Origin: Daucus carota subsp. sativus | Taxonomy: Eukaryota; Streptophyta; Magnoliopsida; Apiales; Apiaceae | DNA: 64,000 nucleotides | Reading direction: 5' to 3' | NCBI RefSeq assembly: GCF_001625215.2 | Contig: NC_030386.2 | Span: forward strand, 18,880,545 to 18,944,544 | Part shown: positions 1-11,096 of the stretch, piece after piece | How positions within the stretch are numbered: position 1 is the stretch's first letter | Layout: every line of letters begins with the position of its first letter | Translations under genes and position numbers: made by a program | The notes under the pieces: model-generated | The model's input: only the letters and a program-made list of their open reading frames with translations | Database searches by the model: none | Told to the model about the DNA's origin: nothing

Positions 1-708
1 AAACGCCGGTTTGATGAACATGTTTCTTTTCCGGCAGCCGCTTTGAACCGGTATGCGAAGGCGTGGAACGCCTTCATCTGTGCTAACATCATGCCATCTT
101 CACATGGGCATGAGGTGACGGTGGATAGAGCTATTCTGCTCTTTGGGATTGTCTCGGACAAGTATATTGATCTGGGACATGTGATTCATCAGGGGATTCT
201 GAGGTTCTTACAAGGAGGAACCACTGGTGCCATTCCGTACGGCACAATTGTTACGAAGCTCTGTCGATCAAGCGGTGTTCGTTGGCCAGCCAACGAGCAA
301 TTACAGCTGCCAGCAGCACCTATTGATCATTCGGCGATCAGCCGGATGACGGAGTGGGAAGGAGAAGTTCCCCACCCTCGAGGCCTCGGGTACATATATG
401 ATGAGATGCCAGGGGGACGCTCAGGGTTCATTAGGAGAAAGCGGACTAGAGCTTCTGGAGCTGGTACTTCTCAGACGGAGAGGAGCCCCGAACCGATGGG
501 AGATGTTCATTATCGCCGAATAGCGAGACGGATGGACACTATGCATGACATCCACCAGAGGTTTGCATTTGACTTGACACAAGCTCTTGGTAATGCTTTT
601 CAGGCACAGGGGGTCACAGTTCAGTGGCCAGTATTCGGAGCAGGGATGCAGTATCCTCCACCTGATTCACCTCCAGCAGAGGAGGGGGAGGACTCGGACT
701 CCGAGTAG
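1..708 (+). CDS. Retroelement accessory ORF (putative plant transposon protein domain), 5' partial
   Basis: The frame is open from base 1, so the start codon is upstream of the window; the stop is the TAG at 706-708. The visible 235 residues include KAWNAFICANIMPSSHGHEV, DRAILLFGIVSDKYIDLGHV and a hydrophilic tail ending in acidic residues. The N-terminal half resembles the so-called putative plant transposon protein domain found in many retroelement-associated plant ORFs, including ORFs downstream of pol in Athila-like elements. No catalytic motif, zinc knuckle or membrane segment is visible. Its biochemical role is unknown. It is followed directly by the PPT-containing noncoding tract, which supports an accessory position rather than gag or pol. 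Confidence 0.6.
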   Translation, partial: KRRFDEHVSFPAAALNRYAKAWNAFICANIMPSSHGHEVTVDRAILLFGIVSDKYIDLGHVIHQGILRFLQGGTTGAIPYGTIVTKLCRSSGVRWPANEQLQLPAAPIDHSAISRMTEWEGEVPHPRGLGYIYDEMPGGRSGFIRRKRTRASGAGTSQTERSPEPMGDVHYRRIARRMDTMHDIHQRFAFDLTQALGNAFQAQGVTVQWPVFGAGMQYPPPDSPPAEEGEDSDSE

Positions 709-1945
709 GTATGTGGGTGCTCTAGCCTTTTTACCGCTTTCAATGGGGACATTGAAAATTTTAAGTTTGGGGGTGGTAATCTAAGGAAGAGCATATTATC
801 ATAATTTTGTTTATTATTGCATGTGTTAGTTAGTTCGTGTAGTTCACGTTTATTTTATTTTGCTTTGATTTTTTCTCACGTTTTTTTCTATTTTTCTCAT
901 ATTTTTTTTATTTTTTTATTTTACATGTTTAGTGGTAATTGTTGTAGTTAGTATCACGAGCATTTGCATGAATTATGAAGTATAAGCCAAGTTAATTGCC
1001 TATGATGAGTTATGTGCGTAGTTCTTGATTAGTAATTTCAATTGCAATGCTAGGTTAGTACTTGGAAATTGCTTGTGTTGGAAATTGTAATTCACATATG
1101 TTCTTGAGATAGGATTTAGACGAAATTCCTTGAATTCGAGGATTGAATTGAGCACCCTTCAGCTTAGGTCTGTAAATCTTAAGTTTGGGGGAACTGAGGA
1201 GTAGATATACCTTTCTAGAAAAAAGAAAAAAAAAGAAAAAAAAAGAAAGAGTAGCAAATAAATTCACTAAAAAAATAAGTGGTAGAATTAACTAGGTTGA
1301 GCTCATTAGTACTCGAGTAATTAAGTCTGAGGGGACTTTGTGCCTAACAACCTAAAGCCCTTCGTGGTTTGGGATTGTTGACCCAACGCTCGCTACATGG
1401 GTACTAGTGCATAAATCTTTAGGGATCTCAACCATTGCACGGTTAAATAAACCACTAGAATAGAGTGAATAATTGGTGTGTGAAGTCTTGTGGTGTTCGT
1501 AACGCATTTACACTACGAAGCGCTCTGACCTTAGACCGAGCAATTAATCACCAATAAAAAGAAAAAAAAATAGTGAATAAAATAGAAGGGTGTGGACATT
1601 CTTTGGGACCTTGGCTTTTAGTTGGACTTGAGTGACGGGGTGTTAGTTTTAAACTTTTACGATTCTTGATTGGGATTCTGTGGGAGTAGTAGTTTTTGTC
1701 TTGTCTCAATAAAAGAGCATGCTTGCACACACTGGCACTCCACACTTGTAAATAGAAGAGTAATTGACTTAGTAGCGAGAGAAGTGAAATTCGAGAACAT
1801 TAGCACAATCTGAGGTATTATAATTGGCAAGGCAATTACTTCATAGTTCACTCATTCATCACGTAGTTGCATTCATGCATTGCATTGTATTATTGTATAG
1901 TGTCGTTGACGCTTGAGGACAAGCATCAGTTTAAGTTTGGGGGTG
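709..1945 (+). other. Noncoding internal tract of the LTR element with three polypurine-like motifs
   Basis: No gene is seen. The motif TTAAGTTTGGGGG occurs three times on the same strand: near 761-773, 1179-1191 and 1931-1943. Only the last directly abuts the LTR and is the likely primer for plus-strand synthesis; the other two would be internal PPT-like copies. The tract also holds A-rich stretches at 1220-1250 and 1556-1570. Confidence 0.6.
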
Positions 1946-3486
1946 TGATAAGTGGTATTTATACACACTTATAGGCCTTCATTTCCACTTAAATTGGTTG
2001 GTTGTACTTAAGTGTTTAGTGTCTTTTGATGTGTTTTTAGTGTTTTTCTGTGCAGGTCACGAGTTGAGGTGATGAAGTGATTTTCTCTCATTTTAGGTTG
2101 TTTTTGGTGCATTAATTTCAAGAATAGAGAATTGTGGATTCACCACGACTTGGGATTTTGTGGGTACATCTTCTACAAACCCTCACGAGAACACACTCGT
2201 CCACTAGAGCTGTCTAGGGGTTTAAAGGGCTTGTTGCATGTGCTAAATGCAACCGTGATCACCTACGGAAGTGGTACTAGAGCGAGGAAGGGCATGCACG
2301 CGAGAACGAGCTGAAAACGAAGAAACGGGCTGCCAGTGGCAGACAGTAGCGCGCCCGCACTAGATCTTAGCGCGCCCGCGCTAGCTACTGTCCCACTAGC
2401 GCGCCTGCGCTAGTTTAGCGCGGCCGCGCCCAGCAGAGTTGTTCCAGGCCGATTTTTGCAGCTTTTCTGATGGATTTTAGCAGCGGTCGAGGCCCGGTTG
2501 ACTTGGTCAATGTATTTTAATTTCTCATGTGTAAAAACCCTAGCCTCCAAGTAGTTTAGAGAGAACAATATCATAGTCTAGTTTTCTTTGTAAACAAGCA
2601 CATTAGTGAATTGTATTGGATCGTTCTTCGCGAGGAAGTGACAGTTTCGAGCGAGATCGTGAACATCAATTCTGTAACGTTGTGTTCTTTATTATTAATT
2701 CAAGCATTTTTATTCCGCTTAATTCTCGTATTTTGTTTATCATGTTTTCATTAAAACCCATGATGTCGATTAGTTCGAATATGAACTAACCGCCTTCATG
2801 GGATTCTAATGGACTTATCGATGTAGTCTAGTAAAGAATATTAATTGATTGATTTTGTGACGTACGTTGATTTCTTTGCATGCGCCGTGCTTATTCTTCT
2901 TAGGAGCGTAGCTAACTTCTAAGTTGTTTGTTAATTCTTTCTGAAGCGAGAGTGGATGATTGAATTTAGAACTATGCCATGTAAACATAGGATTATGTGA
3001 ATGAAACATAATTTGTGGTAGACTTGAACTATTTTTATCACCCTGTGTAATCATGATAGATGACCTGTTATTAAACCTCTCTGCTTACACTACCGCTATA
3101 GAGATATAGGGTCTGAGCTTTGTTGGTGTCCATGAGATCTCTGTCTTAATTGTGGATTTTGATTGGTATGATACGTGTGCAACGAGAGTTGGCATGTATT
3201 ACTTTCGTGTTGTCTGATTAGGATCAAAAGTCGCATGTTAATCAGTAATTTCAATTCTAGATGAATTCGATAATGAAGTTAGAATCCCATGTGTTTTCCT
3301 ATTCTGATTTTGATTAGTAAATTTAGTTGTTAGTATAAAAGAACACATCCTTGTTAATTGTCTTAGCAGTGAAAATTACTTATACATTGTTGCATAGGTG
3401 CGTATTCTTAATTCACCAGTCTCTGTGGGAACGAACAAATATATTACTTGTGACCACGTGCGCTTGCGTGTAGATTTTTGCGAACA
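1946..3486 (+). repeat. 3' LTR (about 1541 bp)
   Basis: It starts TGATAAGTGG right after the polypurine tract and ends GCGAACA before unrelated DNA. Between 2336 and 2450 is a GC-rich cluster of the palindrome-like unit AGCGCGCCCGCGCTA and variants. No coding capacity is evident. Lack of the 5' LTR means the right border rests on the ACA end and the change of sequence character. Confidence 0.65.
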
Positions 3487-3626
3487 AAATGGTTGTGTGG
3501 ATATAGTATATGTAGGTAGTTTGAATATAGTATAGGTTCTTCTGCGCTTCTTATGAACTTCTTATGCTTTACTTGAATCTTTTAGTTTTATGTTGTCTGA
3601 TGTTGATTTCATGTTGAATTTTCAGG

Positions 3627-6600
3627 ATGGAAGATATTCTACCAGGGCCAGTTAGTCAGGAAGTTATCTTAGATAACTCGTATCATGTGAGTGATGCTGT
3701 TTGGGCTGGTGTTGATCGGGGTCCATTGGAGTGTTTCTGTGGCAACCGGTCTATGAGGAGCTGGTTTCTTTCTGATGCTCAGAAGGAAATTCTACATGCT
3801 ATAGGGTTTGGCGTGTTTGCCAATCCCAGACTTATACTTCAGACTGACGCGAGGCTAGTGAGTGCTCTTGTTGAGAGGTGGCGTCCGGAGACCAACACAT
3901 TCTTCATGAGACAGGGGGAGATGACTGTGACCTTGGAGGATGTTGGTTACATATTGGGGTTGCCCATTCATGGTCGGTCTTTAGTGGGAGATGCTATTGA
4001 CAACCAGAAGGACTTTTTTCAGAGGAACTGGTTTGAGGAGTTGTCGACAGCTGACGTGGATCCGGCTCATACTAGGGGCGGGGTGAGGTACACATGGTTG
4101 TTTGAGACGTACGGAGCTGATCCCGGTCCTGATCCAGAGCGGATTCTCATCCACACGCAGGCCTATTTGTTCGTTGTTGTAGGTGCTGTTCTTTTTCCTA
4201 CTACTAGTAGGAATATGGTGCATCCCCGGTATCTCCGCCATCTTCGCAGACTGAGGGAGATTCCTACATGGTCTTGGGGTTCGGCAGTGTTGTCTTACTT
4301 GTACAGGGGGTTGTATCACGCCACACAGAAGGATGCCAAGAAGATATCATGTTGTGTGTGGTTGTTGATGCTATGGTCTTATGAGAGGTTCGAGATTGGT
4401 AGACCTATTCCCGATGAGAGCAGGGGCAGCTATCCGGTAGCTGAGTTCTGGGCTATGCCTGACGAGGATGAGGAGGAGGACGAGGGTAAGGGGAAGAAGG
4501 GGAAGGTGGAGGGCAAGGGGACGGGAAAGGAAGAGGCGAAGGGCAAGGGGAAGGGAAAGGAAGAGGTGAAGGGCAAGGGGAAGGGGAAGGAAGAGGGGAA
4601 GGGGAAGGGGAAGAGGGGTAAGGGGAAGGGGAAGGGGAAGGAGCCTGATATTCCCGAGGAGATTGAGGAGGAGGAGGAGATTGAGGAGCAGGGCTAGATT
4701 GTGGGTGGGAAGAGGAAACGGGTTAAGCGTGACAGTAGAGCGGCGCCTCATCATAGCTTGCCACATTACAGGGGTGAGTTTGATGGAGTAGCATTAGACG
4801 TACTGAGTTGGACACCCTATTCCGAATTTCATGAGATGGAAGGGGATTCGGATGGGGATCATGACATATCTGCAGAGGATTGGGAGGCTCGTTATGCTGG
4901 CCTTGCTCGGGTCCCATTACTTCATTATGACATAGTGGAGTATCAGCATTCAGATAGGGTGTTGAGACAGTTTGGTTTGAGGCAGCCTATTCCCCCCTCT
5001 CCGGTATCCATGACTCGGTACAGGCAGGAGAAAGAAGTCTTTCTGATACGTGATTAGCGTGCTGTATGGTTTGCTGAGATCGGAGAGTGGGAGCGTTTTG
5101 TGGATCACCCCGAGGTTGTGGTGGCTCAGCATTCACTGGACGCCGATGACACAGGTTACTTGGAGTGGTACGAGCACATTTCCAGGCGCCGCGTTGGGAA
5201 GCCACAGCCTGTGCCACAGCCGCAGTATTCCACCAGGGAGTTGTTTGACAACCTTCAGGCATTTCAACTTGTAAGTTTGTTTACCCTTTGATAGTACTAA
5301 AGTTAAGCTTCCTTTATTCATACTTTGTATGTATCTAATTTCATGACATCAAACTATCTGCAGATTCAGAAGGGTTTGGAATGCCTGAAGAAGATTGATT
5401 CAACCATCCCTGAAGACTATCGCGAGGAATTTAGAGAGATTGCCCTGATATTTCTCGAGCCGTACTGCCGTTTCATGCAACATGTAAAGGGCCCAGCATA
5501 CACCCCTCCTGTTTTCGACCATGTCCATCTATCGGCTGTGGCAAAGAGGCCAACTGTTGCAGACGTCTACCCCCATGATATCATTGATATGACACAGCCG
5601 TCTCAGCAGACTACACAGGTCCCTACTCATCCTACTGTTCCCGCATCACAGGCCACTGCCTCGAGGCCCGAGAAGATGGATGTTCGTAGGCCTGTTGAAC
5701 AGAAGTGGCTGATAAGTAAGAAGCTTTCAGAGGAGAAGATGGCCACCATTAGGAGAGACTGGGGATGGGTACCAGGTCAACCTGTGGGGCTTCGGGGTGG
5801 AATTAAACATGATCTCATGTTCAATTTGGCGGAGAATTCAATGCAGAGCTTGGCACCCGGTGCTTGGATTGATGACCGCATCATATACGGATACATGGTA
5901 CTATTTCATTTGTGGTGCCGGTCTACTTTTTAATTGTGTTGCCTTTATATATTTTGTAAATAACCTATGTTAATTCCTTGCAGTGGTTGTTACGTGAGCG
6001 GGAAGAAGCTATTGCCGCTGCGGGAGTGTATCCGAAAAAGCCGTCTTACTACTTCATGGATCCATTTTTCATTACATTGGCTAAGGAGCTGGATTACAAG
6101 GTTCTCACGGAGCGCATTAAGCGTTTCTTCGTTACGTGGGGTAGTTGTGGGATTGGTCCACCAATCAACGAAGTCGACTACATATTTGTCCCCGCCAATG
6201 TTAATGGGAATCACTGGATTTTGATGGTATTGTCTGTGAAGGAATGGGGCGTCATGGTGTTTGATCCTATGACCAACAAAGCTGAACATGCGGAGGAAGA
6301 ACAATGCGTGGTATGTATTCCGTTTCTTCTTTTTTCTTATATCAATTTGAAGTCTCATTCGTTTGACCTATATTTTGTTGATTGTGTTTTTAGGTTGGAC
6401 TGTTGGCGAGGATGCTTCGTTATCTTGGCCCCCGACTGACTGTGCCGGAGGAGGACCCTCTAGTCCAGGTCTGGGATGCAATGCCGAAGCAGAATAACTA
6501 CACTGATTGCGGGGTTTATATTTGCAAGTATATGGATTATCTCTTGCAAGGATATGACCTCTCTACCTTGGTGTGGGACGCTTCAGACCTCGAGGGCTTC

Positions 6601-6690
6601 CGTTACAGGATTGCCAAGGAGCTTCAGAAGGGGAAAGCAAGATCCATCCCAAACCACCGGATGAGCCAGAGGGTCGCGCAGCAAGATTAG
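3627..6690 (+). pseudogene. MULE-encoded plant mobile domain-Ulp1 protease fusion, interrupted by two in-frame stops
   Basis: Four exons fit 3627-5270, 5364-5897, 5984-6310 and 6394-6690, all with GT-AG borders and phase-0 joins, 933 residues including the two stop positions. Residues about 40-280 match the plant mobile domain (MAIN/PP7-long-form homologue type), for example VTLEDVGYILGLPIHGRSLV. A Lys-Gly-Lys-Gly/Glu low-complexity stretch follows (4480-4640). The C-terminal exons carry a Ulp1/C48 cysteine protease core: His in NGNHWILMV, Asp in VFDPM, Gln in PKQNNY and Cys in TDCGVYICKYMDYL, so the triad is intact. TAG codons at 4695-4697 and 5055-5057 interrupt the frame but the frame continues on both sides. 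MULEs carrying Ulp1-like genes are known (Kaonashi type). A TTTTCAG acceptor-like site just before the ATG suggests a 5' exon lost to the LTR element. Confidence 0.8.
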
Positions 6691-7134
6691 GACTTTTATT
6701 TATTTCCTTATTCTACGAGGATTTGTGGGGAATTATTTGAACAATGATATCATGTAGTTAAGATTGGTTTAATATTTATGAATGAAACATTTGTTTGCGT
6801 TTATATCGGTCGTTCATCGACCGTGTCACTTCCCCGATTCCCTTTTATTTATTTTAGAATTTGTGGTTGTTATGTGCTTTTCCCCATCCCTTTTACTGTG
6901 TTGCCTTTAGAATTTCATTATATATGTTGTCATTTAATTTGGTATTTTTTGGAGATACTTCATTTTTTGGAGTTTTGAAAATTTTGGCGATTTGGGTCAC
7001 ATATTTCGCCTTTTTGAAATTTTGTGAAATTTTTTTTTTTGGATTTTTTTACAGTGCAATGTTGTTGAAAGTGTTGGGATTGTTATACACGGGTTCAAAA
7101 CAGGTGGGAATGTGCAGAAACAGACTGCACATTT
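6691..7134. other. Convergent intergenic spacer of the MULE
   Basis: This is T-rich sequence following the Ulp1 gene stop. It holds no supportable gene. It leads into the inverted repeat at 7135-7236, which may serve as the shared 3' end of the convergent genes. Confidence 0.5.
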
Positions 7135-7236
7135 CAAAAAATCTTTCTGATGGTTCCGCGGAAAATAACCGCGGAACGTGTGTTTTCTTCTGGACGTTCC
7201 GCGGTTATTTTCCGCGGAACTATCAGAAAGAATTTT
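7135..7236. repeat. Near-perfect 44-bp inverted repeat (hairpin) between convergent MULE genes
   Basis: The left arm (about 7135-7178) reads TCTGATGGTTCCGCGGAAAA then TAACCGCGGAACGT. The right arm (about 7193-7236) is its reverse complement with one internal mismatch (GGAACTATC against GGAACCATC), leaving a 14-nt loop. Each arm is itself palindromic around CCGCGG. The same TCTGATAGTTCCGCGG signature recurs at 11097-11112 near the right end of the element. Confidence 0.85.
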
Positions 7237-7639
7237 TTTTTTTTACATCCTTTTAACTGGCAAGACTGTTTTAACAGAGCATACGGGGTCCTGAACTGTG
7301 TTATGACTTATAAACTATGATACAACTATATTCTAATACTCGAAACCATTCTATTTGAAAATGACCATTACCGCCATTTTTTCGAACTTTGCATTCAAGT
7401 TGCCGCTACTAGGCACATTCAACTATTTTAAAAAAATTAGAGTAGACTAGAATCATCATAATTGAGGTAGTCCGAAGACCCACTGTAATTTTAACATAAC
7501 TACCAATGAGAAAATAATTAGTGCATAATATTGTCATTTTAATGTCAATAATACATCGAATGGTGTGTAGTAAAGTACGTTTACACCAAAATACATATAA
7601 AACCTAAATTCAACATGATTCAGGTACGTCGGAAGCTAA

Positions 7640-8368
7640 CTAACTAAAAATCGCTAAAATGTTGGAGAAGCCACCCGATAATCGGTGCGTGGAAGTTCCG
7701 GGCGGTGCATCAGCTCTAACGAAGCATGCCACCCAATACAGCACGACAACACAACCTTCACGGAGTACACCATCAGTCACATTGGCATGAGTATTGTGGT
7801 CATTCCATATTGTGACACGAATGCTACTAGACCCATCATAGAGACGAAATGTTGCAAATGGTGCTTTGCCGGTAATCCATTTCCCCGTATCATCACCATC
7901 TAGATGGGACACCCAACCCTTCACATATTCAATACGCATTTGGTCACGCATGCAACCCGCGCGAGGCCTCAATTTGTGAATGTCGGCTATCCTATCACAC
8001 TCAACAATCCAACCACCATCCCACGGGGAGACTTTGTTTGGGCCACCGGGGTACTCCTGACCCAAGTTCAAAATTGGGAGAAAATATGGGGTCAAGTTGT
8101 ACGCCACCCTTTCGAACATGTTATCGCTTGCACACCACTGACATGCTTCAGTCCAACATCTTGACCGGTAGGCCTCTTCGTCAGCTGGGTACAACGCATT
8201 GTCTTCTTCTTCCACTAGGGGAGGTGGTTCGTACATTTCTGCTAATTCGTCAAGATGACGCCATGCTTCCTCCAACTCACTAAAGGTAGGTGAATCTACC
8301 ATTTCATCCGAGTCCGAGAATGAATTGCTTACGTGTGACACTGAGTCATTATCCGAAGCGTCGGTCAT
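7640..8368 (-). CDS. MULE accessory protein with a predicted OB-fold-like C-terminal half
   Basis: The chosen start is the ATG at 8368 (MTDASDNDSVSHV), giving 242 residues; an in-frame upstream ATG at 8425 would add a hydrophobic leader that looks like intron or UTR translation. The N-terminal 80 residues are acidic (SDSDEMVDSP, PPPLVEEEDN). The C-terminal part has an alternating beta pattern: FATFRLYDGSSSIRVTIWND then GCVVVLYWVACFV, the pattern of an OB fold of the RPA type. The family was not recognised by name. It lies 108 bp downstream of the transposase stop on the same strand, and TTTGTAG just before the ATG may be a splice acceptor linking it to an upstream exon. It is open throughout, unlike the two main MULE genes. 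The OB-fold call is inference from sequence pattern. Confidence 0.5.
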   Translation of the reverse strand: MTDASDNDSVSHVSNSFSDSDEMVDSPTFSELEEAWRHLDELAEMYEPPPLVEEEDNALYPADEEAYRSRCWTEACQWCASDNMFERVAYNLTPYFLPILNLGQEYPGGPNKVSPWDGGWIVECDRIADIHKLRPRAGCMRDQMRIEYVKGWVSHLDGDDTGKWITGKAPFATFRLYDGSSSIRVTIWNDHNTHANVTDGVLREGCVVVLYWVACFVRADAPPGTSTHRLSGGFSNILAIFS

Positions 8369-8475
8369 TTTACCTACAAATTCAACAATGAACAAGTTAG
8401 TTACTACGAAGAACATATAAAGCACAAATAAAACATAAGGGATTTGTAATTACAATTGGGTAGTTGAAGCTTTTG

Positions 8476-10918
8476 TTAAAGTATCTTGTTTTTTTTCGGA
8501 CACGTTCTAACATCATGTCCTAACATAGTGCAATAGCGGCATTTTCTTTTTGCTTTTGTAAGTTCCTCAAGTGGACTTTTATGACGGTGCTCTTTTTTCC
8601 GCCCCTTCGTTTTCGACACCAAGGGGTCAAGGATATTCTCATGCAACTTTTCACCGCTTCCTTGTGTTGTTTGTGTATTGAATTCACCTCCTTCACGTTC
8701 TACCCCGTCAACGGGCATTTTCTCAATAATCTCCGTTTCTCGATTAATAACCCCAATGGCATATTCATACCGCTCTTTCGACGCGGAGCAACTATGACTA
8801 AAAGCCATGGTAAGTAAGGTCATGTGGTTGAATCTTTCCCTGGGAGTCAAATCATGAGATGGTGATTCAACTTCGGATGTTTGATATGGCAACACGCCAT
8901 CAACTCTATTGGCATCCCTTGTCCAACGCCGTTTCACAAAATGTGCCGGTAGTTCCGCCACACACCTCTTCGTCAACACGGAAATAATGTGACGGCATGG
9001 CATGCCAACATGGTCATACATTCTACAAATGCATGAACCCCATAATGAAGTCTTGTTGAATGATACAAGATACATGGTTCTCTGAGATGCACCCGTCAAC
9101 GGTCTATAACATTTGTAGAATGTGTCTTGAACATCTTCCAAGGACCGATCTCTATCTTTCTCCACGAAGTACTTATTTGCTTCAACCAATTGTTCTTGAA
9201 ATCTTCGAAACATTTCTTTGGTATAAATGGAAGCCGCGTGGTGCTCCAAGGCTGTTTTCATTTGCATGCAACGACTTCTATGATACGTAATGTAATCCTC
9301 ATCTTTCTCACGCATAAATTGCCTCTCCAAAGCTTTTTGTGCACCCTCAACAAAATCCTTCAAACCGGTGCAAGAACCAACATAGGCATCAAATAGGCAT
9401 TCATTCCTTCACTTCTTGATGTGGTTTTCTGACCCGCAGAAAAAGTGTTTCTTGTGTAAGCCTCGACCCACTTATGCTTCAAAGCATATAACCCTTGAAG
9501 CCATGTATTGCCTTCCAAATTGTATTTCAAAATCAAAGCCTTCCACCGATCCTCAAACACAACTTCAGTCAAAGAGTGATAGATGCAATTGTTGAAATCA
9601 AATTTAAACCCTTCCTTTGAGTAATATGTTGCAAGTTTCTCAGGGAATTTGTTGCTAATGTGCCATGAGCACAACAAATGTGAGGTATTCGGTAGTTGTG
9701 ATTCAATAGCCGCGGCCATGGCTTGATCTTGATCGGTTATGATAGCTAGGGGTTCTTTGCCTTCCATCGCCTCTAGCCAAGTACTTAAAACCCACTCAAA
9801 AGTTGTCTTCAATTCATCTCGCACGAGTGCAAAACCGAAAAGTATTGATTGATAGTGATGGTTGACTCCGGTGAAAGGCACAAACGGCATAGCATATCTA
9901 TTAGTTCGATATGTTGTGTCAAACGCAACCACATCACCAAAATTTCGATAGGCCATCATAGACCGGGGATCGACCCATACAAGACACTTCAATCTTTGTT
10001 CGTCATCAAGGAGAGTCTTGATAAAAAATTTACCGCCACTCTCTTCTTTCAAACGATACAACAAATCCAAACCGGTTTGAGCATCGTTTACTCCCATGTT
10101 GTCCTTTCTAAAATCGCGCACGACATTTCTTAAATGTTGGCTATTAAAACCTACTTGTTCCGCTCCCCCGTGCATTTGACCAAAAATATTCATTTGTTGT
10201 CTTGGTGGGACACCCGAAGCATGTAAGGTCTTGATTAAATTTCTTTGAGCCGCGCTCACATGTCTCTCCCGTCTTATCAAACTCATCTTGGAAGGAGTAA
10301 CGACTTCGTGATTGTGTTCTAATTCCAAAGAGGTTATCTCCCAATGAGTTGATTTTTTCTTATTAACCACGTACATTCTAACTTTGCAACCACTTCTAGG
10401 CAGCACATCTCTTCGCCGTTTGCCCTTAACACTCCCAACACTACCAATCAATATTTCTTCTTCCTCAACGGGGTTTTTCCCACGATTTTCTCCCGCTAAA
10501 TTACAGACGTACATTCGACCATATATGGATTTATCATTGACTCGCCTCTGCGTGTTTTGTATCTTAATTGCAAAACCATGGTTTAAAGCATACGCCCTAA
10601 ATAAATTTTCCGCCCTTTGTAAATTAGCAAATTTTTGATTCAAGCAAGGGATACTAATAGGCTCATCTTCGTCTACAATATTATCACTACTATCATGCAA
10701 ATTATCACTAGTTTCATGCATACTACCTCTATTCTCATGCAATTTTTCTTCTTCATCTAATTGCTCACTACAAAAATACTCATCACCATCACTATCAACA
10801 TTAACATACTCAATATTATCTCTATCATAACCACGTTTACCATCATCATCATGTACATCAACATAATCATTTTTTTTAAACTTTTTCTACCTTCAAATCT
10901 TGAAAACATCTTATCCAT
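8476..10918 (-). pseudogene. MULE transposase (FAR1 DNA-binding, MULE DDE, SWIM zinc finger), two frameshifts
   Basis: This reads as one mudrA/FAR1-like transposase of about 810 residues. Order: acidic N-terminus; FAR1-type zinc-binding domain (NLFRAYALNHGFAIKIQNTQ through GCKVRMYV to LELEHNHEVV); MULE catalytic domain with DVVAFDTTYRTNRYAMPFV, LAIITDQDQAMAAAIE and CSWHISNKF; SWIM finger CICRMYDHVGMPCRH; and a C-terminal zinc knuckle CRYCTMLGHDVRTC. Two single-base losses break it. At 9391-9393 the frame changes inside the conserved segment after SRSEGMNAY, where the downstream frame resumes GLKDFVEGAQ. At the A8 run (plus-strand T8, 10870-10877) the start MDKMFSRFEGRKSL is out of frame with the acidic DYVDVHDDDGKRG. 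Initiation at 10742 would avoid the second lesion but not the first. Confidence 0.85.
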
Positions 10919-11096
10919 TACAACACAACAAAATAAGAACAATAAACCACTACAAATAGAGCTTACCCAAGGGAAGGATGGATCTTGGAAGAGAGAAATG
11001 AAGAAAAGCTAATGCTCAAATGCTGAAATGATGATTTTTTTGGAATTGAAGTGTTCAAATGATCACATCTAGGTTATAAATGAACAAGTGCACCCG

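Larger units (their letters stand above)
1..3486 (+). mobile_element. 3' portion of an Athila-like (Ty3/Gypsy) LTR retrotransposon
   Basis: The segment reads as the downstream end of an LTR element: an open frame that enters from the left edge, about 1.2 kb of noncoding AT-rich DNA, a polypurine-type motif (AAGTTTGGGGGTG) ending at 1945, then a block starting TGATAAG at 1946 and ending ACA at 3486 that behaves as the 3' LTR. A long noncoding tract downstream of pol, a G-rich PPT and a TGATAAG LTR start are known for plant Athila elements. The 5' LTR, primer binding site and pol lie outside the window, so LTR identity and target-site duplication cannot be tested. Its right edge abuts the truncated 5' flank of the MULE gene at 3627, so it probably inserted into that older element. 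Confidence 0.75.

Noticed and set aside
4371..4766. Long minus-strand open frame rich in Leu/Pro opposite the mobile-domain gene
   Set aside because: It is the antisense shadow of the KGKGK low-complexity coding tract; no independent signal.
7275..7310. Possible left terminal repeat of the MULE (GGGTCCTGAACTGTGT)
   Set aside because: Only partly matches the right end, and no matching target duplication flanks the two ends.
10757..10942. Met-rich minus-strand frame (MMMMVNVVMIEI)
   Set aside because: It is the frameshifted reading of the acidic transposase N-terminus, not a separate gene.
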